Shown: positions 21,327-33,480 of the stretch, piece by piece | Position numbering within the stretch: position 1 is the first letter of the stretch | Layout: every line of letters starts with the position of its first letter | Source: Aplysia californica | Taxonomy: Eukaryota; Mollusca; Gastropoda; Aplysiida; Aplysiidae | Reading direction: 5' to 3' | Assembly (NCBI RefSeq): GCF_000002075.1 | Contig: NW_004798032.1 | Location: 330,802 to 365,627 of the forward strand | Length of the DNA: 34,826 nt | Translations under genes and position numbers: made by a program | Notes under the pieces: generated by a model | Database searches by the model: none | What the model saw: the letters and a program-made list of their open reading frames with translations, nothing else | Told to the model about the DNA's origin: nothing

Positions 21327-22495
21327 GTGAGTATTTGCTGATTACAGTATATATATGTATGATGTGAGCACACCTAAGAACCTACTTTTTTCATATAATC
21401 GGATTTTTTTTCTCTACGTTTACTTGTCCAAAAACCCATTCAAAATAAAGGAAATGTGCCTGAACACTCATTTTGAGCTCAGAGTAACAAACTTTGTATG
21501 CTGCTTATCATACTAAACACAGATTGAGGAGAAGGGAGAGGTTTGGTGTGGACCAGCAAAAAATAAAATACACTACAATCACACTTGCACACAATATTTT
21601 TAGGCATGTATATATAAATATATATGCCAAGGGGGTCGATCGCAAAGTACATGTAGTTTTCAATTGATTAGTTTCTCCTCTCTCGAGGTCAAAATGTCTG
21701 ATTGTCTTGCTGGCAAATTCACGGCCATTTTTTCCCTTCACTCACATACGGTTGCAACTGGTGCTGATTCGTAGTTTAAATACACTATAAAATCATAGAG
21801 TGACGATGCAGGGTCATGTCATAAGAATTAACCCCAAAGCCTTTGGTTCTGGTTTGCACCCGAAACTATGCGCACGCACACACACACACCCATATTTTAT
21901 TTTTAACATTTTTCTTTAAAGCAAACCTCTCTATTGTTCTTCGGGCGTCAATTTAGCATGAAGGTCATTAAATTTTTACTCAGAAGATTGAAGCCTAAGT
22001 GTGGGCGGTAAATGCCGGTTTGTTAGATTATAGACAAACAGATGTCTCTCCGTGGGAGCCTCATCCGTTTTAAAACAGAACAAAACCAAACCATAAAAGT
22101 AATGAAGAAATGAACATGAGAACTGTAATAACACCAAGGAATCAGCTTTTATCAGAAGACTTTTGTGTTGCTTTCCGTAAAAGGGAATATTATGCCTTAT
22201 TTGAGCACAAAGAAACGTTATAGAATTATAGCAAAACATGGTGTAAGTGCGCTCTACGGTTTGATGTCACAGTTGTAAGAATTAGTTCTTGGCGTTCTTT
22301 GGCTCACTCTTTGAAGGATTACACAATATAAGGAACTGCCGTCATCCTTATCAGTTCCCATATATATATACATATTTATGAAATAGAGCAGCTAGCTATG
22401 AAAACACAATTTGGGTTGCATTCTTTTTTTTAAATGTCAACATCACTTGATAAAGAATACACACACACACACTCACACACACACACACACACACA

Positions 22496-22540
<45 letters not shown>

Positions 22541-25500
22541 ACACTCACACCAAACATGTAGGCTATCTTTTTATTCTTTATTTTTAATCTTTTACTTTTG
22601 CCTGTCAATTATTTGAGAAGCATTTTATTTTCATAGCTTCACTATAGCATATCATCTGAACTCAGTGTTCTCTTTGTGGATTAACTACGGCCTTTTCATA
22701 ACTGTATAGAAAAAAACAATTGTGTTCTAGGGAATTGGAAAAGATATTGCTTAGCTGGCCAGCACTTGAAAGAAATGCCATTGTGTTGTTAATTCGTCAT
22801 TTAATATATATCTATACTTGGGTTTTTTACTCCTTATTTTCAATATCTAGAGTCCAAATAATTTCATTTGGATTGGTTATATTTGGCTCATGTGGGTCAT
22901 TTAGCTTTTTAAATATCTTACAAACAAATTGGTCAAAGGTTCACCAGCTATACTGAAATATTTCTGAAAAGATTTGTCTCAGTTTGGGGAGAAAGACCGT
23001 ACTGTTCGCATCAGATTTTTTTTTTTTCAAGCTGAAAGTTTCAGAGCAAGCTGTTCTGAAACTTGTGAAAAGATGTTTAAAAAATGTATCACCGTTGATA
23101 TGATATGCACACATTATATGACCAGCAATACTGCCAGGGGTTGCCTTCGTTGTTTTTATTTTTAATTCCATTTTCCTTGGGGGTTTTTTAATCAGGTTCC
23201 CAGAGGGGAGGAAGGGAGAGTTGTAATGATTACTTGTCCTTCATTTCTTCCTCAGGCCCTGTCATTTATTGCCTTCATTTGCTGTGCCTCTGGAAGATCT
23301 GACCACTGTGACGACCAATATTCTTCAACTTACAATTACTTTGAGTTTGTCTCAATCTCAGCCTTTCTTACCTTACTTATTCTGTGGATTTTCTATGCTT
23401 TGACTTTGCGTTCAAGATTATTCTTCAAACTTCTGCCCTGGAATCTTGTGGTAAGTAATCTGATTGGCAAAGGCTGGGATAAGGGTTGCGTCTAGATTTT
23501 GTGTCACGTTTCAGAATTTTCAAGCTGTGTCAGCTCCTAATGAAATAATATCTTCTTTTGTAAAATTTTAGTGGCAGATTTTGGGGTGTTTCCTTCTATA
23601 TTTCAACAATCCTCTGAGTACGACGCAAATTTTTTTTAAAAATCAGTCTGATATCTCTGACTGATCTTTAGTAGCACAAGTAGCTTCAACCTCTGATCAT
23701 TCTTCAGATGACACTTTGGGCAAGGGCCATTTATGACAAAGCAAAGGTGTATTCTTAGTTTGGAAAGAAAAGTGACTAAATGAGGACTGAAGCACTAAAC
23801 ACTGTTGGAAGGTTGCTGTATTTCACAACCTCATGACTACCAAGTATTTTTGCCCCTATTTGTCATGTTTGATTATTTGTACAAAATCAAATGACTTCAC
23901 AGGCAGACACCCTGTTTGAAGGGGTGTCTTGTTTACTCCCTCTTTAGTAAACTGCGCTATCCTGATTTAATTGTTCATGTGATTGTGTGATCTGGTGAGC
24001 ACATCAGCGTAATATATGTTCCCCATTCCTTGCCTCAAGAAAAGAGTTCTGGAAAAGCCACACTGAATTGTGCATGGAACTGGGAATGAAAAAGGTGATG
24101 TCTTGATGATACTGAGCCAACTTGCTAACCTTTGATGGCCCAGATTTAATATTTAATAAAATAAAATGGAAGAGGGTGAAACCATACGATGAAATCCAAA
24201 GATGTTTGGTTCTAACAAAACTTCTTGGGGCAGTTTAGGAGTTCAAGATTATATTGAAGTAAAGAGAATGTGAACATAAAGGTGATAATACTGATATTGA
24301 TGAATGCATTTTGGCAATAGACTGAGTTATTATGATACGTGTAAGTTGTATTTCGCTCATGATGGTCCATGAAATATGACAGACTGTGTGATATATTTAT
24401 ATTACATTGTTTCTGCCTGAGATCAACCTTCTTGGGAGCAAGGATAATTAGAGATCTTGGACAAACTGGATCTCACCCAAATCACAAGGGGGAAGAATTG
24501 ATGATGACTCATAGTCAGACCCACAGTTGATAAAATGATCTCCTCTTATTACATGTATTTTGAAATTGAGTGAAATAACCACTAGGCGGGCTTGTAACTT
24601 ATGGCCAGCAAAAAATGCTTAATCTTGATGAGCAATCCCGATGATCTCATCTTTTAAGTTGATGAAGCCTGCCATTTTCACTTATCCAATTTTGAGTCGC
24701 AACAAATACGATCTGAAATGCGCAATCTTATTATTTGAATATAGCCTTTCCTCTTTCAGAGTAGGATCGTAGGGATGACTTTTATGCAGTAAAAATTTTG
24801 TTTTCTTAAAACTGCAGGATCTTAAGCGAATGGGGATCATAAGCAATGAGATATAATTAGATGGAGACTGCTATATCTCTGTAAATGTATAAACTTTTTC
24901 AGTTAAATATCTTTTCCCATGCATCTTATGTTTGATATTTGCAGGATTTGATATATCTTGCCGTCTACATCATCTTTTATGCCATTGCTAGCATTGTTCT
25001 AGCTGCTCAACCTTGTGGCAAGGACAGTAACAAAGCAGGAGCGGTAAGTAAATGTCAGCCAAAAACTGCAAAGCCTTCCTTCATATTTGGTATTTTGAGG
25101 TAGTTTTTCCCCAAATGGTTAGTGTATACATGTCACTTTTTATATTTTTGTAAACCTGTGATGCAGCAGAATCTGGTTATTATCAAAACGGCATGATTTC
25201 AGAAAATCTATGCTTTTGTCTAAAATTACTATTTCTGAGCTCTTTTTTTTCTTTCATTCTTTGATGTTCAGGATCTACTTATTTTTGCAACTCGTTGTCC
25301 TTCCCCAAAAGTTGAAAATGTGCTAAAAGCTGGGTTTTTCACCAAACTTTGTTTCTGCACCCAGTGTTACAAAATGTGGCATCTCCCTTTAAAACTACTC
25401 AATATATTTGAAAATTTAAAAAATCAATGTGTTTAGCATTAACTTTGCGACAAGAATGTGCCCTTATTTCAATATCCAAAATCTCAGACAACTGGGACCT

Positions 25501-26035
25501 TTCTCCAGGCACAGACCTATAAGTTATGGGTTGGATTAAGTTTAGCTTTTAATTTTGTTTTCATTACTGTTGGTGTTGGTATGGAGTGCGCGGGGGTGGG
25601 GGGGGGGGGGGGGTTATTGATAAAGATATACAGATGACTCGTACAGATCAGGGTGTAACTCACACTTGTATTTGGCAAATATTATAACATAAATGATTAT
25701 TTGACAAAAAGGAAAGAATTCTGGGATGGGTAAATTTCAGGTCATACTTCTTGAATGTGTAAAGATAATGATTTATGTAAAATGTGTTCATTTCATTTAA
25801 CATTTAAATCAAGAATGAATTCTGCTAAAATTTGATTTGCAATTTTGCTGTGGAAATTTATTTAACTTTAAATATTCTTCATTCCTCACAGGCATTTGGC
25901 TTCTTTACATTGGGATGCTTGTGTGCCAATGCATTCTTTTCCTTCCAAGCTTGGCGTGGTTCAAGAATGGAGTCTTCAGCTGACACTGGGAAATCCCCTG
26001 AGTACAATGCGGAGAGGAATATGGAACAATACTAA
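21204..26035 (+). CDS. four-pass MARVEL-domain membrane protein, plasmolipin/CMTM-like, complete gene, four exons
   Basis: Exons 21204-21326, 23256-23450, 24945-25043 and 25892-26035 join into 186 residues plus TAA. All introns are GT-AG and phase 0. A short polar N-terminus (1-30) precedes four hydrophobic segments at about 34-54, 70-92, 104-127 and 138-158, then a polar 27-residue cytoplasmic tail. Between TM1 and TM2 lies a Cys/Asp-rich loop (SGRSDHCDDQY), and a PWNLV motif precedes TM3. TM4 ends in FFSFQAWRG (154-162), very close to human plasmolipin FFSYQAWRG, with PW at the matching place before TM3. MARVEL proteins such as plasmolipin, MAL and CMTM sit in cholesterol-rich membranes and take part in vesicle sorting and apical trafficking. 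I cannot separate plasmolipin from CMTM orthology by eye, so no symbol is given. No operon-like neighbour; the next gene upstream is divergent. Confidence 0.9.
22458..22550. repeat. (AC)n microsatellite
   Basis: AC repeats interrupted by a few ACTC and ACAT units, in intron 1 of the MARVEL gene. Confidence 0.95.
23256..23450 (+). CDS. MARVEL-domain protein exon 2
   Basis: Residues 42-106: the rest of TM1, the extracellular or lumenal loop with two Cys/Asp pairs, all of TM2 and the PWNLV motif. The acceptor is TTCCTCAG|GCC and the donor is CTTGTG|GTAAGT. Confidence 0.9.
24945..25043 (+). CDS. MARVEL-domain protein exon 3
   Basis: Residues 107-139: TM3 (DLIYLAVYIIFYAIASIVLA) and a short Cys/Lys-containing loop. 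The acceptor is TTTGCAG|GAT and the donor is GCG|GTAAGT. Confidence 0.9.
25598..25613. repeat. G homopolymer, 16 bases
   Basis: Run of G in intron 3 of the MARVEL gene, after a short GGGGGT stretch. Confidence 0.9.
25892..26035 (+). CDS. MARVEL-domain protein exon 4 (stop codon)
   Basis: Residues 140-186 and TAA: TM4, the FFSFQAWRG signature and a hydrophilic tail ending AERNMEQY. The acceptor is CCTCACAG|GCA. Confidence 0.9.
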   Translation, partial: AFGFFTLGCLCANAFFSFQAWRGSRMESSADTGKSPEYNAERNMEQY

Positions 26036-26753
26036 ATCCATCCAAATTGGAGATTATTTTAAGTTTTTACTTTGTTGTTGTCATAGTAGTACCTGTTCAG
26101 TTGAGTTCAGTGTTCTGTGCTTTTTGGGGTGATTTTTTTTTTTTTTTGCTTGATATGTTAAGTGTTTGCCATGGGACCAACTCTTTGATAACACATATAT
26201 ATGGTTGCAGTGTTAAAATACTTTTGATCCACCACCATTTTCCTATCTCTACATTTTGCTGTGTTGAAACATTTGAAAATCAGAAGGAAAAAATGGATTA
26301 AAGGAAATGTGAATTATATATTTGCATATATATTATGCCCTTCGATATGCTGGTTTTACTGGACTACTGATTTCCTGCATCAAGTTACTTTAGTGACATA
26401 CACTTCTGGTTCTTTTTTATGACAAGCCTCCCTGGTGACTCAGTTACCCAGATGAATTTAACACTGGTTTATCCAATTCAGTATTTTGCTGTATATTATG
26501 TAATATTATTTTTGTTGAAGGAAGAGAAATTTTTTTTTTCCAGCTGAAAACACTTTAATCCAATCCCTATTTTCCTTCATTGTGATAGTGTTTGTGAGCA
26601 CACAGGAAATAAGCAAAAGTCTACAGCCAAAACGAATAGAACACCAGCTCATCTAGGCCCAAGCACCTTCATAACAGTGCATAATTTCATCAAAATTCTA
26701 GTAATATTTGCAGCATGAACACCAAATCTTTCTTCCATTTAATATTTTTCTAT

Positions 26754-26785
26754 GTTACATTATAAGCAAGTTACATTATAAGTGT
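26754..26785. repeat. 16-bp tandem duplication
   Basis: GTTACATTATAAGCAA is followed directly by GTTACATTATAAGTGT. Confidence 0.85.
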
Positions 26786-26849
26786 AAAAAATCATATGTA
26801 GACCTACTCTGAGTTTGTGTAAGAACCTATTTTGGGCATGCTGTTAGTT

Positions 26850-27000
26850 GGTATTATGTTAGACTATGGTACAGATGACCCTGGTTCGAATCCCTGATAA
26901 ATGTTTGGGGGATCTTTCGAGGTTCACCATTTACTTGGCTCAATCCTGTTGAAAATAAAGGTCAAATTTGGAGGCCCAGCTTCTTAAGAGTATTAAAGCC
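26850..27000 (+). repeat. tRNA-derived SINE fragment
   Basis: TGGTATTATGTTAGACTA resembles an A-box region, and GGTTCGAATCCC (26883-26894) is a perfect B box at tRNA-like distance. A non-tRNA body follows. A short stretch (GAGGCCCAGCTTCTT) may match the body of the other SINE family. Confidence 0.6.
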
Positions 27001-27305
27001 TTGTCATACCAGTAGCCAGTTCATTTCTAAAAACGCCTTCATGCCCTTTACATAATGCCTAATAATTGCATTAACACTATATAACAGGGAGTGCTCCTTA
27101 CGAGACGTGAAAGTAGTTTTGTTTTTGCATCTCATTGCAGTTTTGGTTTGTGTAACATGATTTTTATCATTGCTTTGTTCTGGTTGATTTGCTGGTGCTG
27201 CAACCTGTATTCTTTTTTTTTTACTAATCTGAAATAGCAGCTATCCATGGTCCTGATTGATATATCGTTTGAAACAGATGTGCCTTTTCTATTGGTCCAT
27301 ATTGT

Positions 27306-27690
27306 CCATGTTTCACCTTAACCTCCGTCTATCCCGTAGACTGGATGTCCATCGGGGCGCTTTTGAAGATTTGACCTCCAGCTTCCTCCTCTCCTTCCGG
27401 TCTTCAGCTTTCCTGAGCGTGTCTTTGAGTTCCAGGCCTGTCCATTCCTTAGTGTTGTCCGCCTAACTCTTCTTCGGTCTGCCTCTACTCCTTTTTCCCT
27501 GGACGCTGCCTTTGCAGGATCATCTTGGCAAGGCCCGATGAACGGGTGATGTGACCAAACCATTGCAGTTTGCGTTTCCTAACCAGACTGAGAGGTCAGC
27601 TTGTGGTCCAATTTCATTTTTGATCCGTTGTTTGACTTCATCATTTGTGATGTGATCTTTGTCCCATGTTTAGGTCGCCAAATTTGCTAG
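27306..27690 (-). mobile_element. LINE 3'-end fragment, degenerate
   Basis: Minus-strand frames read KDHITNDEVKQRI, KLQWFGHITRSSGLAKMIL, RGRPKK and EWTGLELKDTLRKAEDR, the usual C-terminal end of a widespread animal LINE (RxxWFGHxxR, RGRPKKxW, WTG). Frameshifts and stops split it, and nothing upstream of this domain is present, so it is a 5'-truncated dead copy. It differs from the LINE at 18698-20195. Confidence 0.85.
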
Positions 27691-29029
27691 GTAGGAGGAA
27701 GAAATTTACACAGATGACATTTCTTTATTTCTGGCTCTTTTTTACTTGACTTATTTCACTGTATATACATGTTATCCAATACTTGAGCTTGTGGGTGTTT
27801 TAATCTGAGTTTTATGTAACAGACATGTATATGGTTGTCACTGTTGTGGGATTCTTATGTCGTCATCTCTCATGTGGTTGCTAGGAATATCAGTGTAAGT
27901 TTAAGACACTGCAGAATAATTATTTATGATCTATAAAAGCTGTGTTCTTTGTCTGAATACAATCAAATAAATATGGATACTGTGCTTATTAAATTTTATA
28001 TTTTTGTTCCCAACCATTTGTGTAACAATATACATTTTCACTGTGCTGTTAATATTGAGATTGAATTCTATTGAGATTTATTGAAACTTTTTGTCTCTCA
28101 ATGGGAAATAAGAAAGACTTTTATAGACTGGGTTGTTTTGTAATTTTGCTTGTGATAGTTATAGAAGGATAAGTATAGGGTTTGTGTTATTATATATCAT
28201 TGTTGAAATTGATATGTTAATAATAACAATAGTATATGACATTTACCTCTCAACCCGATTAAAGAACACAGGCTCTGAACATTTTACAAAAATGCAAGTA
28301 GCAATACATAAACTGTACATTGAATTGCAACTAAAAATCTAGATATATTTCTTTAATTTAAAAACAAAAATGACTTGAGCTGAATTTTGAATAAATTAAA
28401 AGATTTAATCTCTCTTGAATTCTTTGATTACCAGGCACTGCATTCGTTATGTACCTGACAATATTATATATAGGGAGAGAATGAGTAAGTAAGTAAGGAT
28501 TCCATTAAAAGAATTTGCCCTTTTATCCATTGTTTTAAGTTTCACTGATGATTATTAGCAGATTACGGTAATTTTCTTTCTTATCAGCTGGTGACCTTTT
28601 CCTGCGAGTTAGGTTGTAGATTTTCAATTAATTTAATATGATGGGCATTGTCATTGAAGTATTTGTGACATAGTAGAGTGACCAACTTGTACCTAATTCT
28701 TTTGTCAACAGTGCAGTATCTGTAAAAGAGATGTTGCAGGGTTTCACTTTCTGCATGTTGTGAGCGTACATGTATTGATTAATATGTGTCAATTATCAGG
28801 TGTTGTGGGTGAATCTTCTGACTGTGGCCTTACCTAGAATGTTTCAGTGGCTTTTGTGACATTTTTGTTAATGATTGATTTTAAAAATAGGCTTGTCTTG
28901 CAACATGAAGCCGCAAAAAGCTGACAGCTCCATGTTTGAATCTTCAGACTCTGTCCAGCACATTTGTTCTCATATTCAGTGATGTATGAAATCTTGTATT
29001 CTCAAAGAAAACATGAAAGGAATCTGTGG
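27691..29029. other. no gene seen; T-rich non-coding DNA
   Basis: AT-rich sequence with candidate polyadenylation motifs (27966, 28391) and short GTAAGTAAGTAAG (28483). No exon or RNA gene recognised. Confidence 0.45.
27966..27971 (+). promoter_or_regulatory. candidate polyadenylation signal AATAAA
   Basis: AATAAA followed within about 40 bases by a T-rich downstream element. It would end a long 3' UTR of the MARVEL gene, but nearer signals exist and the motif is common in AT-rich DNA. Confidence 0.2.
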
Positions 29030-29222
29030 TGAAGCAATTTGGCGCTTCACTGTTGCGCGCAGGAACTCCAAAGTTTGATTCCCAAATGGGGAGAAATTTT
29101 TATTGAGTATCTTGATCTTTCGGTTGGGATATTGTGTCCCTCTCAGCCCAGGTTGACCCTGACAGGTAGGGTTTGAAGCGCGCCTCCTGAATGATCTAAA
29201 TTGAATCGGTATAAAAACACCC
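29030..29222 (+). repeat. tRNA-derived SINE, best copy of the family
   Basis: TGGTGAAGCAATTTGGCGC (A-box region), AGTTTGATTCCC (B box), then TTGAGTATCTTGATCTTTCG, CTCTCAGCCCAGGTTGACCC, TGATCTAAATTGAATCGG and an A-rich tail. Related copies lie at 3007-3195 and 7970-8150. Confidence 0.8.
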
Positions 29223-31545
29223 ACATTTAAAAAGAAAGAAAAAAAAGAAAAGACATATGTGTATACTGTACGTTAGTGTGTCTGTGTTACAGCCGTGTAT
29301 GCTGCGTGATTTGCAGTTTTTTCCTTTTTTTTAAAAAGCATTTACTGTTTAAGAATTTGTTGTTTTTTTTCTGAAATATTTTTATCTTTAAAAACTGGGT
29401 CAAAACATGAAATAAGCTTGCCTTCATTATGAGTTTTTAAGAAATCAATCAAACCACTCTTGGAAAGTAACCCCCCCCCCTCCCCTAATAAGTCAAGGTT
29501 TATGGGTGTGGTTTACTTTACTTTGGTTAAGTATAAATTTAAAAATAGAAGAATAAATGTCAAATAAACAATAATTTATTAAATTTTGTCTTGGTAGTAA
29601 CATGCTGTTTTGAACCTTTTCTGTAAAGCACCCATCCTCTCACATTTTTAAAAAAAAATAATTTTTTTTTCGGGGGGGGTAGGCCTTTATTTATAATTTT
29701 GTTATTTCTAATTTTTATTTACACTTATTTCTTTTGGGGGTTTCAGTAACTGTTTTTGTTATGATACTAATACCTTTTAACTTGTCTGGTTTGACTAGAG
29801 CTTGGAAAAGTGTTGTGCTTGTGCATCTGTATCAAAGTTATGCAGAAAGGACACTGGAATTATTATTGCTGCTACTATTATTATTTTTTTAATCATTAGT
29901 GAAAATATTTTGCCGTTTTTTTGTCTTTGTTGTTGATGCTAGCAAGATTCATGGCCACAAGCTTTTCTCATGATGAAGAAATAATGCCATGCGTGAGAGA
30001 TTATTATGACAGTGCTTGTTAAAAAGTTTTTGTGTTCCAGTTTCATGTGTGCTTGTCTGTTAATGCTGATGGCGCGACATTCCTGTGACTGTGGTGTGTT
30101 TTTGGGCAGCCAGGCATGCAGACACTCATTACCTCATACATTCAATCACCAGTGGTACCAAATTATACGATACAGCTGAATATTTTGTCCCTGACTACAA
30201 AGTGAAGTTTGGTATTGTGAAATATATGGCTGACAGGGGGATCAGGTCACAAACATGTGTAAAGTTTGCGCATAAATCGTATTCTAAGACTTTGAAATAT
30301 ATTTTTTAACATACTAAGATCCAACATGCTTATCAATAATTGGAAATGGAAGATATTATATTTAAGTTAATGGTACAGTAATTAGATCTAGGGATGAATC
30401 AGCATTCAGACTTGACATTATATTAGTTTTTTATTCGTTTATATTTCAGAATCTTGCTCAAAATTAATAGTTCGTCTTGGGTACTCTGTTTAGGGCAATT
30501 AAAATTGAGAAAAGAACATACATTGGTAATGAAAAAATCATGCTCATCATTATTTTTTTTTAAGTAATGTGTTTTAGCTTGTTTCAATAAGACTTATTAT
30601 TACAGCTGTTTTGTTTCAGTTGGGAGTTAATTAAAAAAGTGCTTTCTTCTGACAAGACAAGAGACCCTTAAAACTTTGACATTCCATTAACTGTCTTATT
30701 GACCAGATTTACAATTCTACATATAAAAGTATTATTTATTTTATATTAAAGATAAACAGTGTTTCTACAAAGTTGCATGTGCGACATTTTATGTGAGCTC
30801 AATGTTTTGATTAACTTTCTGGCTGATAAAAAGTTATAAGTGTGTATTTGCTCATACACCTTGGACTAGTATTGTATCTAACATTCTTAAAATTTGGCTA
30901 TATATTTATATGACTATTTGATATTTTTTCTTCCTTTAAAAAAAAAATTTAAGCCTTTGAAATATGTTTTGTGCACGATATGAGCAGGGTTCTGAAGATT
31001 GTATCTGTAGCTTATGGCAAGACCTAGGTGTGTAAGTATTCTGTTCTTTTGCATGCCAACACGCTTTGATGAATTTAGAACACTTTAGTTATCTCTGTAT
31101 TCTCTTTCTTTGTAGTTGTATTTAGTGTAGGAGTTTTTTGTGCTTATTATTTATTGTGCCCTCATACCATTCAAAAATATATTAAATATGTGTATTTTCA
31201 GGTCCTTTTGTCAAAATGGCTTAAAGTATTGATTAAACTTCAGAGATTTTCAATTGTTACTAATTAAGTCATAAAGAAAAGCATAATGTTTGTTTTTTCG
31301 AAGTAAATGTATTATGAGACGTTATTTTTAGGCGTACAAGCTCCTGTGAACTTTCGATCATGTGATTAGAAGAAAATACTTTTAAAGAATGTTCTGCCTT
31401 AAATATTATTTTTTATTGTTCAGTCGAATCCATAGTTGTTCTTTACAAATTTCAACAAACACTTTCCAATGTTTGCTTTTCTGTATGATAGTGTGGTAGA
31501 GATGATCATTTGAATGTTTAAAGTTGGTATAGATTTGTTTGACAA
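29223..31545. other. no gene seen; T-rich non-coding DNA
   Basis: Long T-rich stretch with homopolymer runs. One open frame at 30085-30309 has an ordinary amino-acid mix but no known motif and no good splice borders, so I do not call it a gene. Confidence 0.45.
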
Positions 31546-32151
31546 TTCGCTACCTCAGAATTACAAAAGTTCTGTCAGTACAGTAGGTCTACCGGTACTG
31601 AGTTTTGAGAAATTTTATGTCAAAATTGCTTAGTTTCACCAAATGTCAACCCCAGGGCGGTGCTACTGACTGAAGGGGGACATTAACCTGTTCTTATGCA
31701 CAGTAGAATTGTAAATGGACTGATACATCAGTGTCGTGCTCATAACTGTGCCTGAACTGCAACAGGGAACTGCTGTTTTTTCTTTCCTAATCTTTACTGT
31801 CGTAATTTCCTCTACTTCTTTTGTATGTTTGTCACGCTCTTGTGAACTGCTATTTCCGGGGTCCCTTGATAGTCAAAGCAGACTTTGTTCTGTTGAAGCT
31901 AGAGAGGTGAGCAGAGTAAGCCTGATATGACCTTATGCAGTTGCGAGCACTGAAAAACTACTATAACTAAAACACAACATGTCAAGCTTTTTCGAATGTA
32001 ATTCCTTGAAATTCTTGATAAAGACTCGGAATGTTCTTACGAATTGGAAAGAGCAGAGAGAGCCTTTGCTTTCTGACCTCATGGTCTTAGTAACTCAAAA
32101 TGGCCAAAAATGTTAGATAGAATTTCGTGATTGTAATTCTGAGGTAGCGAA
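31546..32151. mobile_element. 606-bp segment bounded by a perfect 21-bp inverted repeat
   Basis: TTCGCTACCTCAGAATTACA at 31546 and its exact reverse complement ending at 32151 bound the segment; weaker similarity (TTCTGTC against TTCTATC) continues inward. Inside lies copy B of the dispersed repeat. No clear target duplication outside. This could be a DNA transposon carrying another repeat, or a composite family. Confidence 0.65.
31650..31965 (+). repeat. dispersed repeat, copy B
   Basis: Same orientation as copy A at 3378-3770, with identical blocks such as CTCATAACTGTGCCTGAACT and ACTTCTTTTGTATGTTTGTC; it ends TATGACCTTATGCAGTTGCG. Confidence 0.8.
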
Positions 32152-32853
32152 ATGGAATTCATAAGTGATATGAGATACCCCTGAATGTCAGCTGGGAAAG
32201 TTAATGTAGCGTATAAAATGTTTTAAAAAATGACCCACGTTAGAGTGTGAATTTTGTTGTTGTGCTGGTGAAGTGTTGTGGGTATGACTTACTACAGATT
32301 GTGTACAGATTTTGTAGGTAGGCTACTTGTGATATTCATCCATTCACCATGGTTGCTATATATACATTTGTGTACTTGCTGAAATATTCCTTTTAAACAT
32401 TCCAAAAAATTTTATCAAGCATTGTTCATTCGTTATAATAGAAATATTTACAATTCACCTGATACTTTTTTGACATCCATAATTTGCTTAAAGTTATATC
32501 TAGGTCTAACAATAAAATATTTATGTTCATTTGCTGGTTTTATCTTCGGTGTTTTAATTGTTGTTTGTTTTGTTGTGTGCCCCATCAATTTTGGCTTTTA
32601 TGACATTCTTTGACCCAAGAGACTTACTGTGCACAGAGTCCAACCTTAAATACTCAATGATGCTGGGCAATATGTGTGAGAGCACGCATAATAAATAATA
32701 TTGTCACATTGTCTTTTGAGGGATGAGAGATTTGTCACGAAGTAGGCCCTACCCTATAATGATACAAGAAATAATTCCGGAAAGACACTTATTTTACTGA
32801 CTTTACATGTAGGCTACAGGTATAATAATCTGTCATTGTCTGATCGACGATAA
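32152..32853. other. no gene seen
   Basis: AT-rich non-coding DNA; an open frame at 32422-32613 is hydrophobic but lacks any family motif or splice context. Confidence 0.45.
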
Positions 32854-32903
32854 CCAATAGAATTAAAGGTTACAATGACCAATAGAATAAAAGGTTGCGA
32901 TGA
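32854..32903. repeat. 25-bp tandem duplication with two CCAAT boxes
   Basis: CCAATAGAATTAAAGGTTAC and CCAATAGAATAAAAGGTTGC start two adjacent 25-bp units with three differences. Confidence 0.85.
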
Positions 32904-33129
32904 CTTGTGGCTTCTGCTGTGGTCAATGAGACCAGTTCTGGCAGAGAATCATTGGAGGTTTTCAGTGGAATTTGCGGGAGGGATTCAATTGACTCAGAAT
33001 TGATTCTTGATGGTCAGTTTAGAACAGTTGGGCAGCTATGTGATATTTCACCGTTACTAAGTAACTAAGCCAACACCATTTATTGTTTTCCCTTCCAAAA
33101 GAAGTAGGCCTACATGTATAGCCACCGCT

Positions 33130-33480
33130 CAGTTCTTTTTACTTACCTTCACAAGCAAATCTAATTTAGTTTCACTGAGAGCAAGGAGGTCAAAGCGGCT
33201 GCACTCCATTGCAATAATTGCTGTCCTTTCAAGATTGGAGCCATTATTCTGAAGTGTGCGAATATTCCAGCCACTAATTTTCCTAAGTTTTGTTGTATTA
33301 TTAACGTTTTCGACCGCATCGTGGCATCCCTACTGATCGCGGTGAGCCAGTCCGGGTAGATGAGGTGAGCTTTCTTTACAGCACCTTTTCTAGCCCCTTT
33401 CACTTGTGGGGTGAGCAGTGCTGTCCTGAAAAAGCTGCTCAGATACCGTGGGTGCTGCCGGATCAAACCATCTCAACTCG
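33130..33480 (-). mobile_element. LINE 5' fragment with start of endonuclease domain
   Basis: The minus strand reads TTKLRKISGWNIRTLQNNGS and CSRFDLLALSETKLD, matching the first two blocks of the APE-type endonuclease of non-LTR retrotransposons (WNxRTL and LSETxL). The frame before these is disturbed. The rest of the element does not follow; only the first part of the domain remains. Confidence 0.75.

Larger units (their letters stand above)
26036..27305 (+). other. probable 3' UTR of the MARVEL gene, with a SINE head inside
   Basis: T-rich non-coding sequence directly after the stop codon. Possible polyadenylation hexamers are ATTAAA near 26295 and AATAAA near 26953; another AATAAA lies at 27966-27971, beyond a LINE fragment. 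The real end cannot be chosen without transcripts. Confidence 0.4.

Noticed and set aside
26850-26920. Functional tRNA gene with perfect B box
   Set aside because: No paired acceptor or anticodon stem; it continues into non-tRNA sequence as SINEs do.
27318-27563. 81-codon minus-strand frame as a gene
   Set aside because: It is an off-frame reading of the LINE 3' end; the recognisable LINE motifs are in the other frames.
30085-30309. 74-codon plus-strand frame
   Set aside because: Ordinary composition but no motif, no splice context and no neighbouring exons.
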